Assembly (NCBI GenBank): GCA_009733575.1
Contig: ML769763.1
Location: 1 to 45,344, forward strand
Source: Gymnopus androsaceus JB14
Lineage: Eukaryota; Basidiomycota; Agaricomycetes; Agaricales; Omphalotaceae
Direction of reading: 5' to 3'
Length of the DNA stretch: 45,344 nucleotides
A program made the position numbers and the translations under genes. This document shows, piece after piece, positions 1 through 11,042 of this stretch (position 1 is the stretch's first letter; every line of letters starts with the position of its first letter). The notes below the pieces were generated by a model. The model was not told where the DNA came from and did not search any database. It was given only the letters and a program-made list of their open reading frames with translations.

Positions 1-815
1 TCAATACAAGGTTTAAAAAGTTATCTATTGATCGACGAATCTGCCGAGCAGATTTTTGTAACTTTCCCGTGTGATAGTTATGAAAAAAAAAGACAATTGA
101 TGAGCGCTTATATGTACAATAAATGTACAGCGCCTATTCTGTTACCTTCTTTCGAGTTGTTCTCCTGGCTTCTCCACTGCTCTCAACTACGACACTGTGA
201 ACCGTTCAACGGATTACAGGATGTACACCAATATGCAGAAATACCTATAGCGAGGCCTGAATTAGCAGTAGCAACCAACAACTCGAACAATCCATATACC
301 AAGATCATGCCATTCCGATTACAGACCGCGAGCTTCCCTTCCTCATGTTCAAGGCAATTCCAGTTATTTCACTAGACAGAGCCACATTTATTAAGCTGTA
401 AAACCTGTTCATCGTGTACAAAACTTACCTCTGTTTCCAATCTTCTCATAGTTGTTTCCAGTAGGCTAGCTGCCGCCGCTACGCGGTTGTTAAAGTCCAT
501 CTTACCTGCTGCATGTATATGGACCGGTTTGCGTGAAGTGGAAGGTCTTGGCTATGATGAAACTCTCGAAGACTTGACTTGCAGAGCGCTCGAGCATCCT
601 GGTACCCGCTCTCCGCCGCGATCCAATGCGTGTCATGATCAATCCATGCTTATCTTCAGATGACATGGGTCCAGACCAAGTGCAGTATGCTAGCGATTTA
701 GCTCTGCTCGGTCAATAAGCCTTACGCGTGATCTCAGAAGTGTTTACTGTACCCGAGTTGTACAAGACGATACCTGGTGCGCACCATGCACTATCTATCT
801 GTCTATTATTCTCTA
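1..815. other. no recognisable gene
   Basis: Only short open frames are present. Around 430-700 a + strand frame stays open for about 60 codons, ending in an acidic stretch (GYDETLEDLTCRALEHP), and could be an upstream exon of the Rif1-like gene that follows, but I cannot match it. Around 785-830 the pyrimidine-rich run ending in CTTCCTAG looks like the 3' end of an intron before the Rif1-like exon. Confidence 0.4.
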
Positions 816-831
816 ATTTTTGCTTCCTAGG

Positions 832-2300
832 AGATTAACTCCACCTTTTACTCGGCGACATCCTACACCTTCTTTCCCAACCATCTCTCCCGACACCCCA
901 ATCCAAACGCACCTTTGCTCTCCTGCGGTTCATATTACAGGTCCAGAAGCTTCCACCCAACGTTCTCGCTCACAAATCCAAGATTACTGCCAGCATGAAG
1001 CGGTGTTTGAACGGAAAACTTTTGAATGAAGAGGTTGACGGTCTGATGGTCCGTACTACTTTATCCTTACTTTTCTTACTTTCCTCTGACTCATAGTGCC
1101 TTTAGATCCTAGCAGAGCTCCTCCATACTCCTATTCCTCGGACCTGCATGCGACTTTCCCGACAAAGCCCTCAAAGCCCTCATCGACGACTCCTCCAAAG
1201 CTCGCTACGCAGCAGCACACACCCTCAACGCCTTTGCCTCGGCCAAACTAGCCCACAACCTCACCTACACACAAAAAGGCTCACACGAGCTTTCCCGTGT
1301 CGTGCACAAATTCCTAGAAGCGGATCGTGTCGTGTTGCTGTTGCCCAAGATACTTGAATCCGCATGCCAAGTCACTCCAGTCGTTTTCGACGGTGAAGGA
1401 CTGCAATGGGCTGCGGTCGTTATGGCGTCTTCTATTGTGTTGATAGACTATCCAATTTTCGATAGTAGGGCGATGAGGACTATCAAGGACCGGCTTTGGG
1501 ATATTGCGGAGCATAAAGGTCGGGTTGTTAGGAGGTTGAGTGGGCCAGTGTGGAGGGGCTTTTGCGAGGATGCCTGCGGAGAAGGATAAGGCCAAGGAGA
1601 GGGAGATGGCTAGGAAGGTGCAGACTTTTTTGTCGCAGGATTATAGGAGTGGGACTGGAGCTGAGACGTGTCGTGTGTTTTTCAGCCATGCGAGCGGCGA
1701 GTCTGTGGAGAGGTTGTCGAGGTTGTCGAGGTCATGTTGAAAGAGAAAAAGATGCAGCAGGATGGATTGATTCTTCTTGCCCAGCTTCTCGCACCCGCGC
1801 CTGCGCCTCCGCAGACCGAAACTCAAACCCGACCCCGACTCACACCCCAACTCGATTCGACACCAACGCCATCCTACACTCCCACCTCAACGGAAACATC
1901 CTCAAATCCGACCTCCCATCGTTGCATGAATACACTCGACGCCATAAAGCGGATGTTAGACCGCTTAGTGTTCAGGAGACGATAAACCATTGGGATGAGT
2001 TGTATGATTTTTGGATGGTTGGTGTTGGGCTTGTGTTGCGTGATTCTGCACTACTGGAGATTCCGGTATGTTTGATACCCTGTCCTCATCGAGTTTCAAT
2101 TCTAAATCTACTTTTTACTCTTGCTAGAAATACATCCTTACCGCCTGGCAAACCCTTCTCCTAGCCTACTCGGAATTTTCCCAAAGCCAAGGGTTTCATC
2201 TCGCTCTTAGTCCGAAACTGGTACATAAGCTGGGCGATCTATGTTCCGCTCTGCGAGTACCAGTGAACGTAAACCTGGACGTGCAAGTCCACAGACCCCG
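832..2300 (+). pseudogene. rif1: Rif1 N-terminal HEAT-repeat part, frame-disrupted
   Basis: Rif1 is a nuclear HEAT-repeat protein that controls replication timing, telomere length and repair. The first readable exon (about 832-1048) reads LHLLLGDILHLL then LLNEEVDGLM. A 57 bp intron (1049-1105) follows. The next exon has DFPDKALKALIDDSSKARYA and, near 1400-1560, a stretch around LQWAAVVMASSIVLIDYP that resembles the fungal Rif1 N-terminal HEAT segment. A 62 bp intron (2066-2127) precedes YILTAWQTLLLAYSEFSQ. Homology needs frame changes near 1150, 1570, 1713 and 1857, and a TAA sits at the start of the first exon. The reading fades after about 2215-2300, where an F-box scrap begins; the rest of Rif1 resumes at about 8058. 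The family call rests on remembered resemblance to basidiomycete Rif1, so an unrelated HEAT-repeat protein is possible. Shortened homopolymers explain the shifts at 1713 and 1857; the TAA needs a substitution. Confidence 0.6.
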
Positions 2301-2316
2301 CTACATGCAACGTTCG

Positions 2317-2690
2317 AATTCAGTGGCGAAAATCCAAGATTGCACCAGGACCTGTCGTGACTGTGACCCTATAAAAAGATACACATCTAAGAGGAAACTC
2401 GACTCCAATCAATCCATTCTTTGACCCACTCAACTGTGGTCGCGACGCGTTTATCAGCATTAACGCAGAGCTTGGACCAAAGTTGAGAAGTCGTAAGAGC
2501 GACCTTTCTCCAAGCCGCACACACACTAGAAAGATTGTGCGTGTATGAGACAATGGTATGCTTGGAATGAAAATAACCATTCTCGGGGAGACGAGCAAGC
2601 AAAGATTTTGGAAAGGATCTCCACAGGATCGGTGAGAGAATGTTTCGGAACGAACTTCGAAACTCAGAATATCCTCTCCAACCCCGCATC
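2317..2690 (-). pseudogene. F-box protein fragment
   Basis: On the reverse strand two overlapping frames give ILSPILWRSFPKSLLARLPE, then SSVCAAWRKVALTTSQLWSK, then LCVNADKRVATTVEWVKEW. The V(C)xxWRxVALxTxxLWS pattern is the typical end of the F-box in the very large agaricomycete F-box family, where the protein is the substrate receptor of SCF ubiquitin ligases. Only the domain region remains: there is no start, no LRR-like C-terminal part, and a frame change is needed near 2590. It lies between the end of the Rif1-like N-terminal piece and the IBtk homologue and faces the other way, so it marks one of the joints in this mosaic. Confidence 0.55.
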
Positions 2691-2835
2691 TTAGGAACTA
2701 CTCTTATCTTAGCTTTGAATTCGAGCTATACATCTAGCCTCGAAATTCTCTGCGACAAGAGGACCGATAAAAGACTTTTCTGAGCATTTCTTCAATGCTC
2801 AGATCGTCTTTGGTTCTCGAATATTCAGCCTCTGT

Positions 2836-5800
2836 ATGACTAGCGGTACTGGCACTTTACTCCATGCACCCTTTCATCTTCGTAACCAGCAGGCGTTCCA
2901 GCGCTTGCTCGCTTCGAATACCAATGCCTTGTCAGGAAATTCCGCAGGGATAAGCCTTGGGACCAGTCCGAGTCGCTCATTCAAATCCAAGGCCAATGAT
3001 AGGATCGATATAAATGCCAGAGATAGTTTTGGTTGAACCGTATTGCACCTTGCTAGTGCTTCAATCGACGCTTCCAGCGTAGAATGTGTCAGGTTATTGC
3101 TCAAGCATTCTGGAATCAATGTTAACTTGCAGGATTGGGAAAGTCATTGGACAGCACTTCATCGGGCCATATATGTTGGAAATTTGGGCGTAGTGTGAGT
3201 TTTAGTACTCCATTCGGTTCATCTTTTGTCTGACTAAATGTCCCCAGGCTTTTACTACTTCAGCACTCAAATACCGATATAACATTGAAGGACCTTGAAG
3301 GCTACACTGCTTTCGACCTATACAACTCTACAGTAGAAGGAACAAAACCTGAACCTTCTCTGGGCCCTGCTACATCAACATTATCCCCAATTCAGGCAGT
3401 CGCGGGCGCTGAACTTTTCACTTGGTGTGCCAACAGGTTGGTTTGAGTCCATAGCCTTATCGCAAGTTGCTCATGTTATTTTTTGCAGGAGCGCTTCATT
3501 GGGACAGGCGACAGCTCCGACCGTAGCTCCCCAGATCAAGTCCCCGTCCCTTGTCTTATGCTTCCTCGCACCGACAATATCCCCGTCGAAGATCGTTTCG
3601 CCCGCGCAGGAGTCCGACAGGTCAAGATGGGTAGATTGCACACCGGAGTCATCTGTACAACACCCTCCTCCGCTGGATCTACAGGGCCGACACTTTCTCT
3701 ACGGTTTTGGTTCTGGCGGACGTCTTGGGGTGACACAGCACACGCAGTATGCCCTGAGACCTCTGTCCTGGGTTATAGCTTCTCAATCCCAATCTACTCC
3801 GTCGAGAGCCAACGCCAGGCTCAAAGTAATTTCTATTGCTTTAGGCCAGGATCACACTCTTGCATTGACAGAGAGTGGCGAAGTTTATTCTTGGGGCTTG
3901 AATCGGGTTGCTCAACTAGGCTACAACATTGACGATGGATCTGCTGCAGCGCAGGTCTTTTCGTTGAATGAACCCTTGGAATTCATCCCACATGCTAACC
4001 CGACTCTTTCTTCGAACGGAGAGCAGATTCAGCTTATACCTCGACGTGTCTATGGACCATTGAAGAAGGAATTTGTTCTGGGTGTCGCTGCATCCAAATG
4101 TGCAAGCGCTTGCTGGGTTCGCGACGGATTTGATGGTGCTGGCGGTGGAGGAAACATCTATACTTGGGGATTAAATGATGGTCAGTTGGGATATGATAGG
4201 ACGACTACCGGGACCTCAACACAGGTTCAGGTTTTACCTAGGAAAGTAACCAAGATTACTAGACCTGTTGTTCAAATCGCACTCGGAGAGAGTGCAATGG
4301 CATGCTTCCTGGGCGGCGCTGGAGGTTTAGGAGGCGGGTGGAAGGGCGATTTCCTGGTTGTCTGGGGCGATCGAGTAGGATGGGTCAGGTAATTAACTTG
4401 CACAACTCCATGGTATTATCAGCTCTTAACCTTCCGTTTAGCTTCCCGCTACATACGTTCCCCTCACCAATTACACCATACCGACCTCCTCAGGCGCTCA
4501 AATCCACTCGCATTGTCAAAATAGTATGTTCGGACGAGACTCCTCCGCCTTTTTATCTCGGTTCTTTGTCCTCTTCCTCAAATGCTCCTTCGACATCTGG
4601 ATCGCCGCACACATCGTCCACTTCCCATCTTGCGGCAATGCTCAGCTCTCAGACAAATGCTACTACAAGCCACAATCACGTCAACTTTGCTTGTGTATCA
4701 GAGGGGGAGAAGTTTTTGTTTTTGGTGTACCTGGAGCTCCTCCTGTTGGTGCGCTGGGATCAAGTGACGGGGATTTGGACGGAAATGGGGTTTCTGGATC
4801 TGGTGTTGCGTTGGCGAAGATCATTAAGCCCCAATGGGTTTGGGCGTTAAGAAGGGGCCTCATTAGTGCAGTAAGGGTGAGTTTTCGACGACCTCTGTAT
4901 TTGGAAGCACGATCTAATCTATACTGCCATAGGACGTCGCTATTGGTGTCGAGGGCTCACTTATCGTGTGCACGGATTCTGGGCACGTTTATGTTCGTGC
5001 ACGTTCTTCAGCTTCTGAAGCGACTTTTGGTGGCCTTTCTGCGTCGTCTGAAGGCTCCGGTGGCGGTGGCGGAAGATCGCAAAAGTTTTCTCGAATCCCA
5101 TATCTTCAACGTATCGTTGGGGTATGTGCTAGTAGTACCGGAGCCTTTGGTGCATTGAGGGTTGATGCGGATGTAAAGTCTATTGCATGGCCGGTGATGG
5201 TGCAGGAGTAGGTGGTGAATGTTAGGATATTGACCCGTACGCCCATATCATTGCTTTGACCTTTCCCTTTATAGATACTTACACTTTTACTTCCGCTCAT
5301 GTGGCTTACCAATAACTAGGTAGTTTACCTATATATGTAGTGCTAGCGCATCGCCTCACCTCAGTTGTTCTACGTTCATACAACTGAGGTGAGTAGCTCA
5401 TACTTACTATACTTTGACATTATCTGATTACCTATTAGCTTATTCGTCTACAGGTACATAATACAGAGTTGTTCTACGTTCATACAACTGAGCTTATTCG
5501 TCTACAGAGAAGAAAGACAGTCGGGAGTTGAAGAAGGCTGCTGATGCTTGCAAGGGATGGGATCTTGGTAACTAACTTCTCATTTTTTTGTGTATCTTTA
5601 TAGTGGACGATATGAAGAGCATCATCCCGTGGATGTGGATGGAATTGGTAGACTCTCCGTTAGATAAGGAGTGGTTGAACGACTCGAGCAACACAACTAC
5701 TGGTCCACTGTCCATTTCGATGCCCACGGAGATGAGCAGTGCACATAGTCATTCTCAGGAGAAGCGGGATGACAATGGCGAGGAGTACGACGATGATGGA

Positions 5801-8058
5801 GACTAGGATATCAAGAAGGACGTCAAGTCATTGCGGGAGCTATGTGCTCTGGTAGAAACGCCGCGCAAGGATTGGCCCTTGGGGAAGCTACCTTACGGTG
5901 CTGACCTTTTGATATCCGTGCAATCCGATGATTCCTCGTTTGGCACCAAGAAGGGTTGGAGCAAAACTAATCTTTATCAGTGTCTCCCCGTTTTTCTTTC
6001 CCCATACACAGTATCATTCTATGCGCAAGATTGACCACCATGTCCAACATTCTCTTATCTCCTTCAGAGTCCATTCTGGACTGTAAAGAGGATGCTTGTT
6101 CTGCCTTGTCTGCCCCCAGAATCATATCCATCTCGCCCAAATCTGCTAACAAGACTGTCAATCCCTTCGAAATATCACTTTCAGTAATTTTTATCCTCTT
6201 GCCGTGCTTATCCTTATGCACTATTTATATACCGACCAACTCATCTGCATCTGGGATCGACGCGTTTCCACTGGTGTTGCTTCACAAACCTCTTCATCGA
6301 GCTCGAGTGTCACTGTCACGCCAGCTCTCGGAGTGCAGATTAAATCCGAGCTCCAAATACTGGCTAAGACGCTTGTGCTTCCGGAGGTATTCAAAGTGAT
6401 GGAGAGTGTCACAAAGAGGCCGGTGAAGGAAACTCTTCGCAAAGATCTTACTGTGGTTTGGAATTCCAATAACCTAGCCTCCACTCATTCATCATTTACA
6501 CCCGATGTTGTGTTACGATTGGCAGAAGGACGCCAAGTCCATGCACACTCGACCATCTTGCGAGCTTGGTCTGTGTATTTTGATGATTTCTTGAGTGAAG
6601 AGGAGTGGACGAAGCTTCGCAGAAGTCATAAAAAAGTGTTGAAGGTGAATCTACAACATATGCAATTCGGTGTGATGGAATATGTGATGAAGTGGTTGTG
6701 TTGTAGTCAAACTGAAGGGCTTTTTGGCTCACTCGGTGAATCCGTTCGCTCTTTAGCCATCGAATTATCTGATGCAAAACGTCGACTCTGTATTGGAATT
6801 CCTGTTCGAGGTTATAGCTGTCGCAGTCAGTTTTCAGTTCTTTTTCCTTCGGATATTTATGCTGACTGACTATTCAATGTAGAATGAGCTACTTTTATTC
6901 CCTTTGGTGCTCCTCACATCCCAGCTTATTCTCAAGTTCTTGAACATCCATAATGCTTGTTACATTCTATCCGAAGCCTCGCATTATCATGCATATGAGC
7001 TGGTATCCTCCGTCGAGGCCTACATCTCCGAAAATCTGGAAACATTCTTGGAGAGTCATATGTTGGAAGATCTCAGTCCATCGCTTGTTAAGCACTTTTC
7101 CGCTTTCATTCGCACGCCACAAGAAGACAAGGCGATGGTCGTTCGGAGCAATATGTTGGTCAACCATACCATGAGCAAATGGCAAAAATGGCTAGAAGAT
7201 GAATATATTCCAACTATCTTTTTTCCCAGCACGAAAAGGCAACGAGAAAGGAAATTATCGCAGGCTTTCAAATTTTTATCGTCTCCTCCATCGCCCTCGC
7301 CGCTCTTGAGCACTTCGTTTGGCCATCAAAGAGAGCTCGGAAAGAGTGCACACGGTAGCCCTATTATTGGCCCGCGATTTTCTACCAGTCCGGGGTTGAA
7401 ACCCCAAGCTCCGATTCCCAAATCAGATGACATTTTCGACATGGATGAAATGGATATTGGTCCTCCATCCATTGACCTTGCTGAGCTGCATCTTTCTTCG
7501 GGAGGTTCATCCGGACCTCACCGGCCTGGAAGGCATCTTCCATTCCTTGGTATGTGTTTCTGGTCTCATGCTACAAATTTTTGCAAGACTGATTGTGATT
7601 GATTAATCTACAGTGTCGATATGCGATCTGTTATGGCAGAAGCAGCTATTGCCTCGGGAAAGTCCACCCAGATATACACGACTCCCCAGGCTCAAGGTTC
7701 TCCTAGTGATGGAATGCCATTCAGTTCGGTTCGGTTACGATGCGCAGGCTCCTCACAGACCCGATTATAATCGGCTTTTGATCTGCCTTCCACCCCGCCG
7801 AGTCCATCTCCCGTTCCTCGGTCAAGCGGGTCGCCTTGGAAGAGAAGTTTGGCAGCGGCAGCGGCAACGAGTGCCTTCCCGGCGTTGGGTAGTTCTCCTG
7901 CACCTGCTTCGAAGCCCAGAGTCTCTCCTGCATCGTCCAATGCACGACCTCAACTACAGGCTCCCAACTCTAGTTCGTCTACCGTACCCACTCTTGGTTC
8001 TGCATTCTCACCTTTGCGGCAGCTGTGGCTAAATCTCAGACAAATGTGCCTCGTAGAG
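2836..8058 (+). pseudogene. IBtk-type ankyrin / RCC1 / BTB protein, disrupted
   Basis: The domain order matches inhibitor-of-Bruton-kinase-like (IBtk) proteins, BTB adaptors of Cul3 ubiquitin ligases. An ankyrin part lies at 2836-3420 (TVLHLA, WTALHRAIYVGN, DLEGYTAFDLYN). RCC1 repeats lie at 3420-5210 (GFGSGGRLG, ALGQDHTLAL, VYSWGLNRVAQLGY, IYTWGLNDGQLGY). A first BTB lies near 5880-6240 (LPYGADLLISV, SIILCARLTTM) and a second near 6490-7130 (FTPDVVLRLAEGRQVHAHS, KVNLQHMQFGVMEYV). The tail has the motifs ELGKSAHGSPIIGPRFS and RSVMAEAAIASGKSTQIYTT. Introns are short, e.g. near 4390-4440, 4876-4931 and 7551-7612. Damage: TGA after SFG near 3035, a frame change near 3680, a one-base loss in the G run at 4703-4707, TAG near 5209 and 5804, and a frame change near 7515. 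The tail reads VAKSQTNVPR at about 8025-8055 and then runs directly into Rif1-like sequence. Confidence 0.75.
5355..5508. repeat. hairpin and duplicated 3' splice site inside the IBtk locus
   Basis: Positions 5355-5393 form a perfect 14 bp stem (CTCACCTCAGTTGT) with an 11 nt loop. The core GTTGTTCTACGTTCATACAA recurs at 5468-5487. The segment CTTATTCGTCTACAG, which looks like the acceptor before the exon starting AGAAGAAAGACAG at 5509, occurs twice (about 5440-5454 and 5494-5508). The interval therefore holds a local duplication that doubled a splice acceptor. Confidence 0.7.
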
Positions 8059-9972
8059 TCGAAGTAGAACTCAAACAAACCCGCCTCCTACACAAACTCT
8101 GGCAAACGGCCCAACAAACATTCTCCCAATCGGGATTGGAGGAAACGCGTGGTGTGGAGGTCTTTCTAGGTAGTGTTGTGAGGAGGGATTTTCGGATTGG
8201 GGAGGAGAGATTACAGGGAGAGTGTGTGAGGATGTGTCAGTGGGTTGTGGTGTATCCGAGTAGGGAGGAGTTGTTGTATCAACTTGAAGATGGAGGGGGA
8301 GGTGAAGGAGTTGGTGATGAAACAAGTCCAGGTCGGTCGACGTTTGATATGCAGACGTGGGTGATTGTTGCACGTCGATGGGTCGAGGAAGGAGTTGCGG
8401 GGGATAGTTTGGTGACGTTTTTGAAGTTTCCATTCCCGTATGTTCTTTCTATCTCTTCGATGATGAACTTTTGTACTGATGTATGGTGTTTTAGGGAGCG
8501 GCTGATGACAGACGAAGAGATTGAACTCTGGGGAATGCTTTTCCGTGTCGCGTTGGCCAATGCTAGAGTCCATCATGGAGCTAACGAGGCAGCTATGAGG
8601 CTATGGCAGGTGTTAGTCGCAGACGGAGCAGAATTGTTAGTGTTGTTATTCGTTTTCCACTCGCTTTCCCTCCACTTACTTTTCCTAAACAATACCGTGC
8701 CCTCTTATCAGCCTTTGTCGCTCTGTTTGAGAACAAAACGCTAGCGGAACAAGTGTTGCCTGTTATGAACAGTGTTTTAAACTCGTTGTATCCTCCGAGT
8801 ACGGATCCAAATACGAATTCTACTAATGCGAATGCGAAACCCCCGCAATTGCTCAACATTGACATGGACATCTCTCTGCGATATATCGCCACAATCTATA
8901 ATATGATTCTTTCAGTCCTGGATATGCTGCTTGTATCCTCCTTGGCTATGGTGTGCCATAGCACCTCCCGCTGGCTCGAAGATAAATCCGAGGTCATACC
9001 CAACCAGATCTACTTTAATCATGTACGTCTTTCTTTCAAACCCTTTCTTTTAAACCTTCTCTTCTTTCGAACCCTTTATTTCAAACCCTCTCTTCCAAAC
9101 CCCCTCTTTAAACTCACCCCCCATTCATCTCTCAATCTCACATGTCTGAAACTCAATCTGAATTTGAAATCTAAACCTAAACCCAAACCCATACAGATCT
9201 TCCCATTGTACTCAGAAGTCCTCAACAGACTCATCAAAGAACAGCCAATTTAAAAGACCCTCAACACGTTATGGATGCTCTTCATCGCTCCCCTTGATGG
9301 GCCAGAAAGTCGTGCTGGAAGGGTGTTCCATTACTTTGAAGGTTTTTGGCTCGCCACTTACCATAAACGACCGGAATTTACTCCCCAGTACGAACCTGAG
9401 TTGAAGATGGTTTTGAAGGGACTTGGAAAGGTGGATGATCGTGGATTTGCGGCTGGGTTGACGCAGAGTGATGATTCGCAGGGAACGGCGAGTTGAGAGT
9501 TACCCCCGCTCGGGGTTGCTTGGAACTTACTTTTTTTTTGGAGGTCTCGGTTGTTCCAGAGACTCAGTCGTTGGAGCCTGTACCCATTACGGGATCGCAA
9601 GCTATCTCGCAGTATTGCGATGCGTTTGCTGCTGCTCAACTTAACAAGAATAATAAAGCGGAAAAATCTCTTGAGATTGTCCCGTCATCTTCATCACTGA
9701 TTCGCGAACTACTGCTGTCATTGAACACCACTCCTAAATGCAAGATGGACAATTTTCTGGAGATTGTTCCATCTTCGTATTCACCAACTCGTGAATCGTC
9801 ATCCGTGGCTTCTGGACGCAACTTGGACACGTCTATGGCAGTAGATGGGCAGGACCTGGATCGAACGTCGAAATCTATCGGGAAGAAGCAAAAGCGCCAT
9901 TCCAAAGACTTGGAAATTGTCGAGGACTCTCAGCCTTTTATTTCTTCTTCCTCATCCTTCTCCTCTGCTTGA
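8058..9972 (+). pseudogene. rif1: Rif1 C-terminal part
   Basis: The translation reads RVEVELKQTRLLHKLWQ, FLGSVVRRDFRIGEE, then (after a 57 bp intron 8438-8494) ERLMTDEEIELWGMLFR, then (after an intron from about 8635 to 8718) FVALFENKTLAEQ. A long intron at about 9004-9197, full of CAAACCCT-like pyrimidine repeats, is followed by IFPLYSEVLNRLIKEQPI and, after a stop near 9250, YFEGFWLATYHKRPEF. The FExFWxATYHxRPEF block and a following VPETQ / ITGSQ / LEIVPSSSS Ser-rich tail resemble the C-terminal half of agaricomycete Rif1. Exon order continues from the fragment at 832-2300, but the middle of the protein is missing and the piece starts abruptly behind the IBtk tail. Frame breaks near 9250 and 9495 are needed. 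The ending is uncertain: the last open frame stops at 9972. Confidence 0.6.
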
Positions 9973-10044
9973 GCTCAGGATGTATCGCGAAGTCGTGGGG
10001 GAGCCGACCCTGTCGCCGACTCGCAGTCATATATCATGAAGTAG

Positions 10045-10619
10045 GATGGGATGGCTATCGCAGGGGTACACGCTCTTCGTTTCTGTGCCCACTTGTTCTC
10101 ATCATTCCTTTCAGGCTGTCTTGCATTAACTAGCGACGCATACTCCACCGCTTTCGTTCTTCGCTACTCACTATGGTGTTGACCGATGACTTTGCTTACC
10201 ACCCAAACATCCGGAACATGTACATGTCCACAATCGTTGACAACGAGAAGCGCGCTGTGAGTGCTAATTTCGCTCTTACAGTTCTCATTTCATCTCTAAA
10301 ATCCCGTCAGATCGTTTTCTTATTCGAGGGTGTCGCCACCAGCTCCTTTGGCACCCACATAGCCAACCTTGCAGGAGTACCCATAGAGGTCATTGAACGT
10401 GCCGACGTCATCTCAAAGAACTTTGCCGAGCAGTTCAAGGTGAAGCTGCAGGAAATGCAAAAGAAACAGGCTTTGGGGAAGCTTCCGCTTGTTGCTCAGG
10501 CAGACTTTGTTTATTTGGTTCACCTTGCTACGGGAAAGGCCCAGCTTCCAGAGGACCCAGTGCGATGGAAGGTTGTTTTGGGGATGATGAAGAAGGTTGT
10601 AAAGGTGTACCTTTTGTGA
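10045..10619 (+). pseudogene. msh6: DNA mismatch repair protein MSH6, C-terminal end
   Basis: MSH6 is the MutS-type ATPase that recognises mismatches together with MSH2. The fragment starts inside the Walker-B region at DGMAIAG (10045), shortly after the position of the family's GRGTSTYDG motif, which is absent here. It continues after an intron (about 10066-10113) with AVLH-stop-LATHTPPLSFFATHYG, then TDDFAYHPNIRNMYMST, a second intron (about 10256-10312), and GVATSSFGTHIANLAGVP-IEVIERADVISKNFAEQFK, a very characteristic MutS signature. It ends at a TGA at 10617-10619 after KVVKVYLL. One TAA and a frame change after HYG disrupt the reading, and the mismatch-binding, connector and Walker-A regions are absent. 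It directly follows the Rif1-like tail, so it is a truncated gene relic rather than a complete gene. Confidence 0.85.
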
Positions 10620-10756
10620 TTGTTTTGTTTTGCTGCTTTCGTTGCATTGCTTCCATACTGCTGAGTGCTTGCTAATTGAAATCATTCACCTCTTTTGGTG
10701 CATGACTCTTAAGAAGTTCCAAGTCTTTAAACTGTTACTTCCACGTACTTAACAGC

Positions 10757-10989
10757 ATGCTCACTCTATACAACTTTTCCTGGAAGATCAGTAAAGGTGG
10801 TTGCTGGAACCCTCATGTTTGGAAACTTCGGTGATTTATTCCACTGTGTTTATTCGAAGAGTTCAATCTGATGAGGCCCCAATTCACTTAGCTACTGCCT
10901 CAACTACAAGGGCCTGCAGTACAAAACTATATGGATTGAATACCCAGATGTCAAACTGACGATGAAGGAAATCGGTGCCAAGCCTACAG
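10757..10989 (+). pseudogene. glutathione S-transferase N-terminal exons
   Basis: ATG at 10757 opens MLTLYNFSWKISKGGCWNPH-VWKLR. A 61 bp intron (10831-10891) joins in phase to YCLNYKGLQYKTIWIEYPDV and KEIGAKPTG at 10892-10989. The WNPHVWKLRYCLNYKGLxYKTxWIEYPD pattern is the thioredoxin-like N-terminal domain typical of many agaricomycete GSTs, enzymes that conjugate glutathione to electrophiles. Exon 2 ends at a normal donor (GTATCC), but the expected third exon (glutathione-contact residues, then the helical C-terminal domain) is absent: the DHHC gene starts only 53 bp later. The two exons show no frameshift. Confidence 0.75.
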
Positions 10990-11042
10990 GTATCCAACCA
11001 TTATATTGGCACCCAGTCTAGTCTAAACCTTTTGCTCTCACC

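Noticed and set aside
9004..9197. CAAACCCT-rich stretch that resembles telomeric or regulatory repeats
   Set aside because: It lies exactly between two coding blocks with donor and acceptor sites, so a long pyrimidine-rich intron is the simpler reading.
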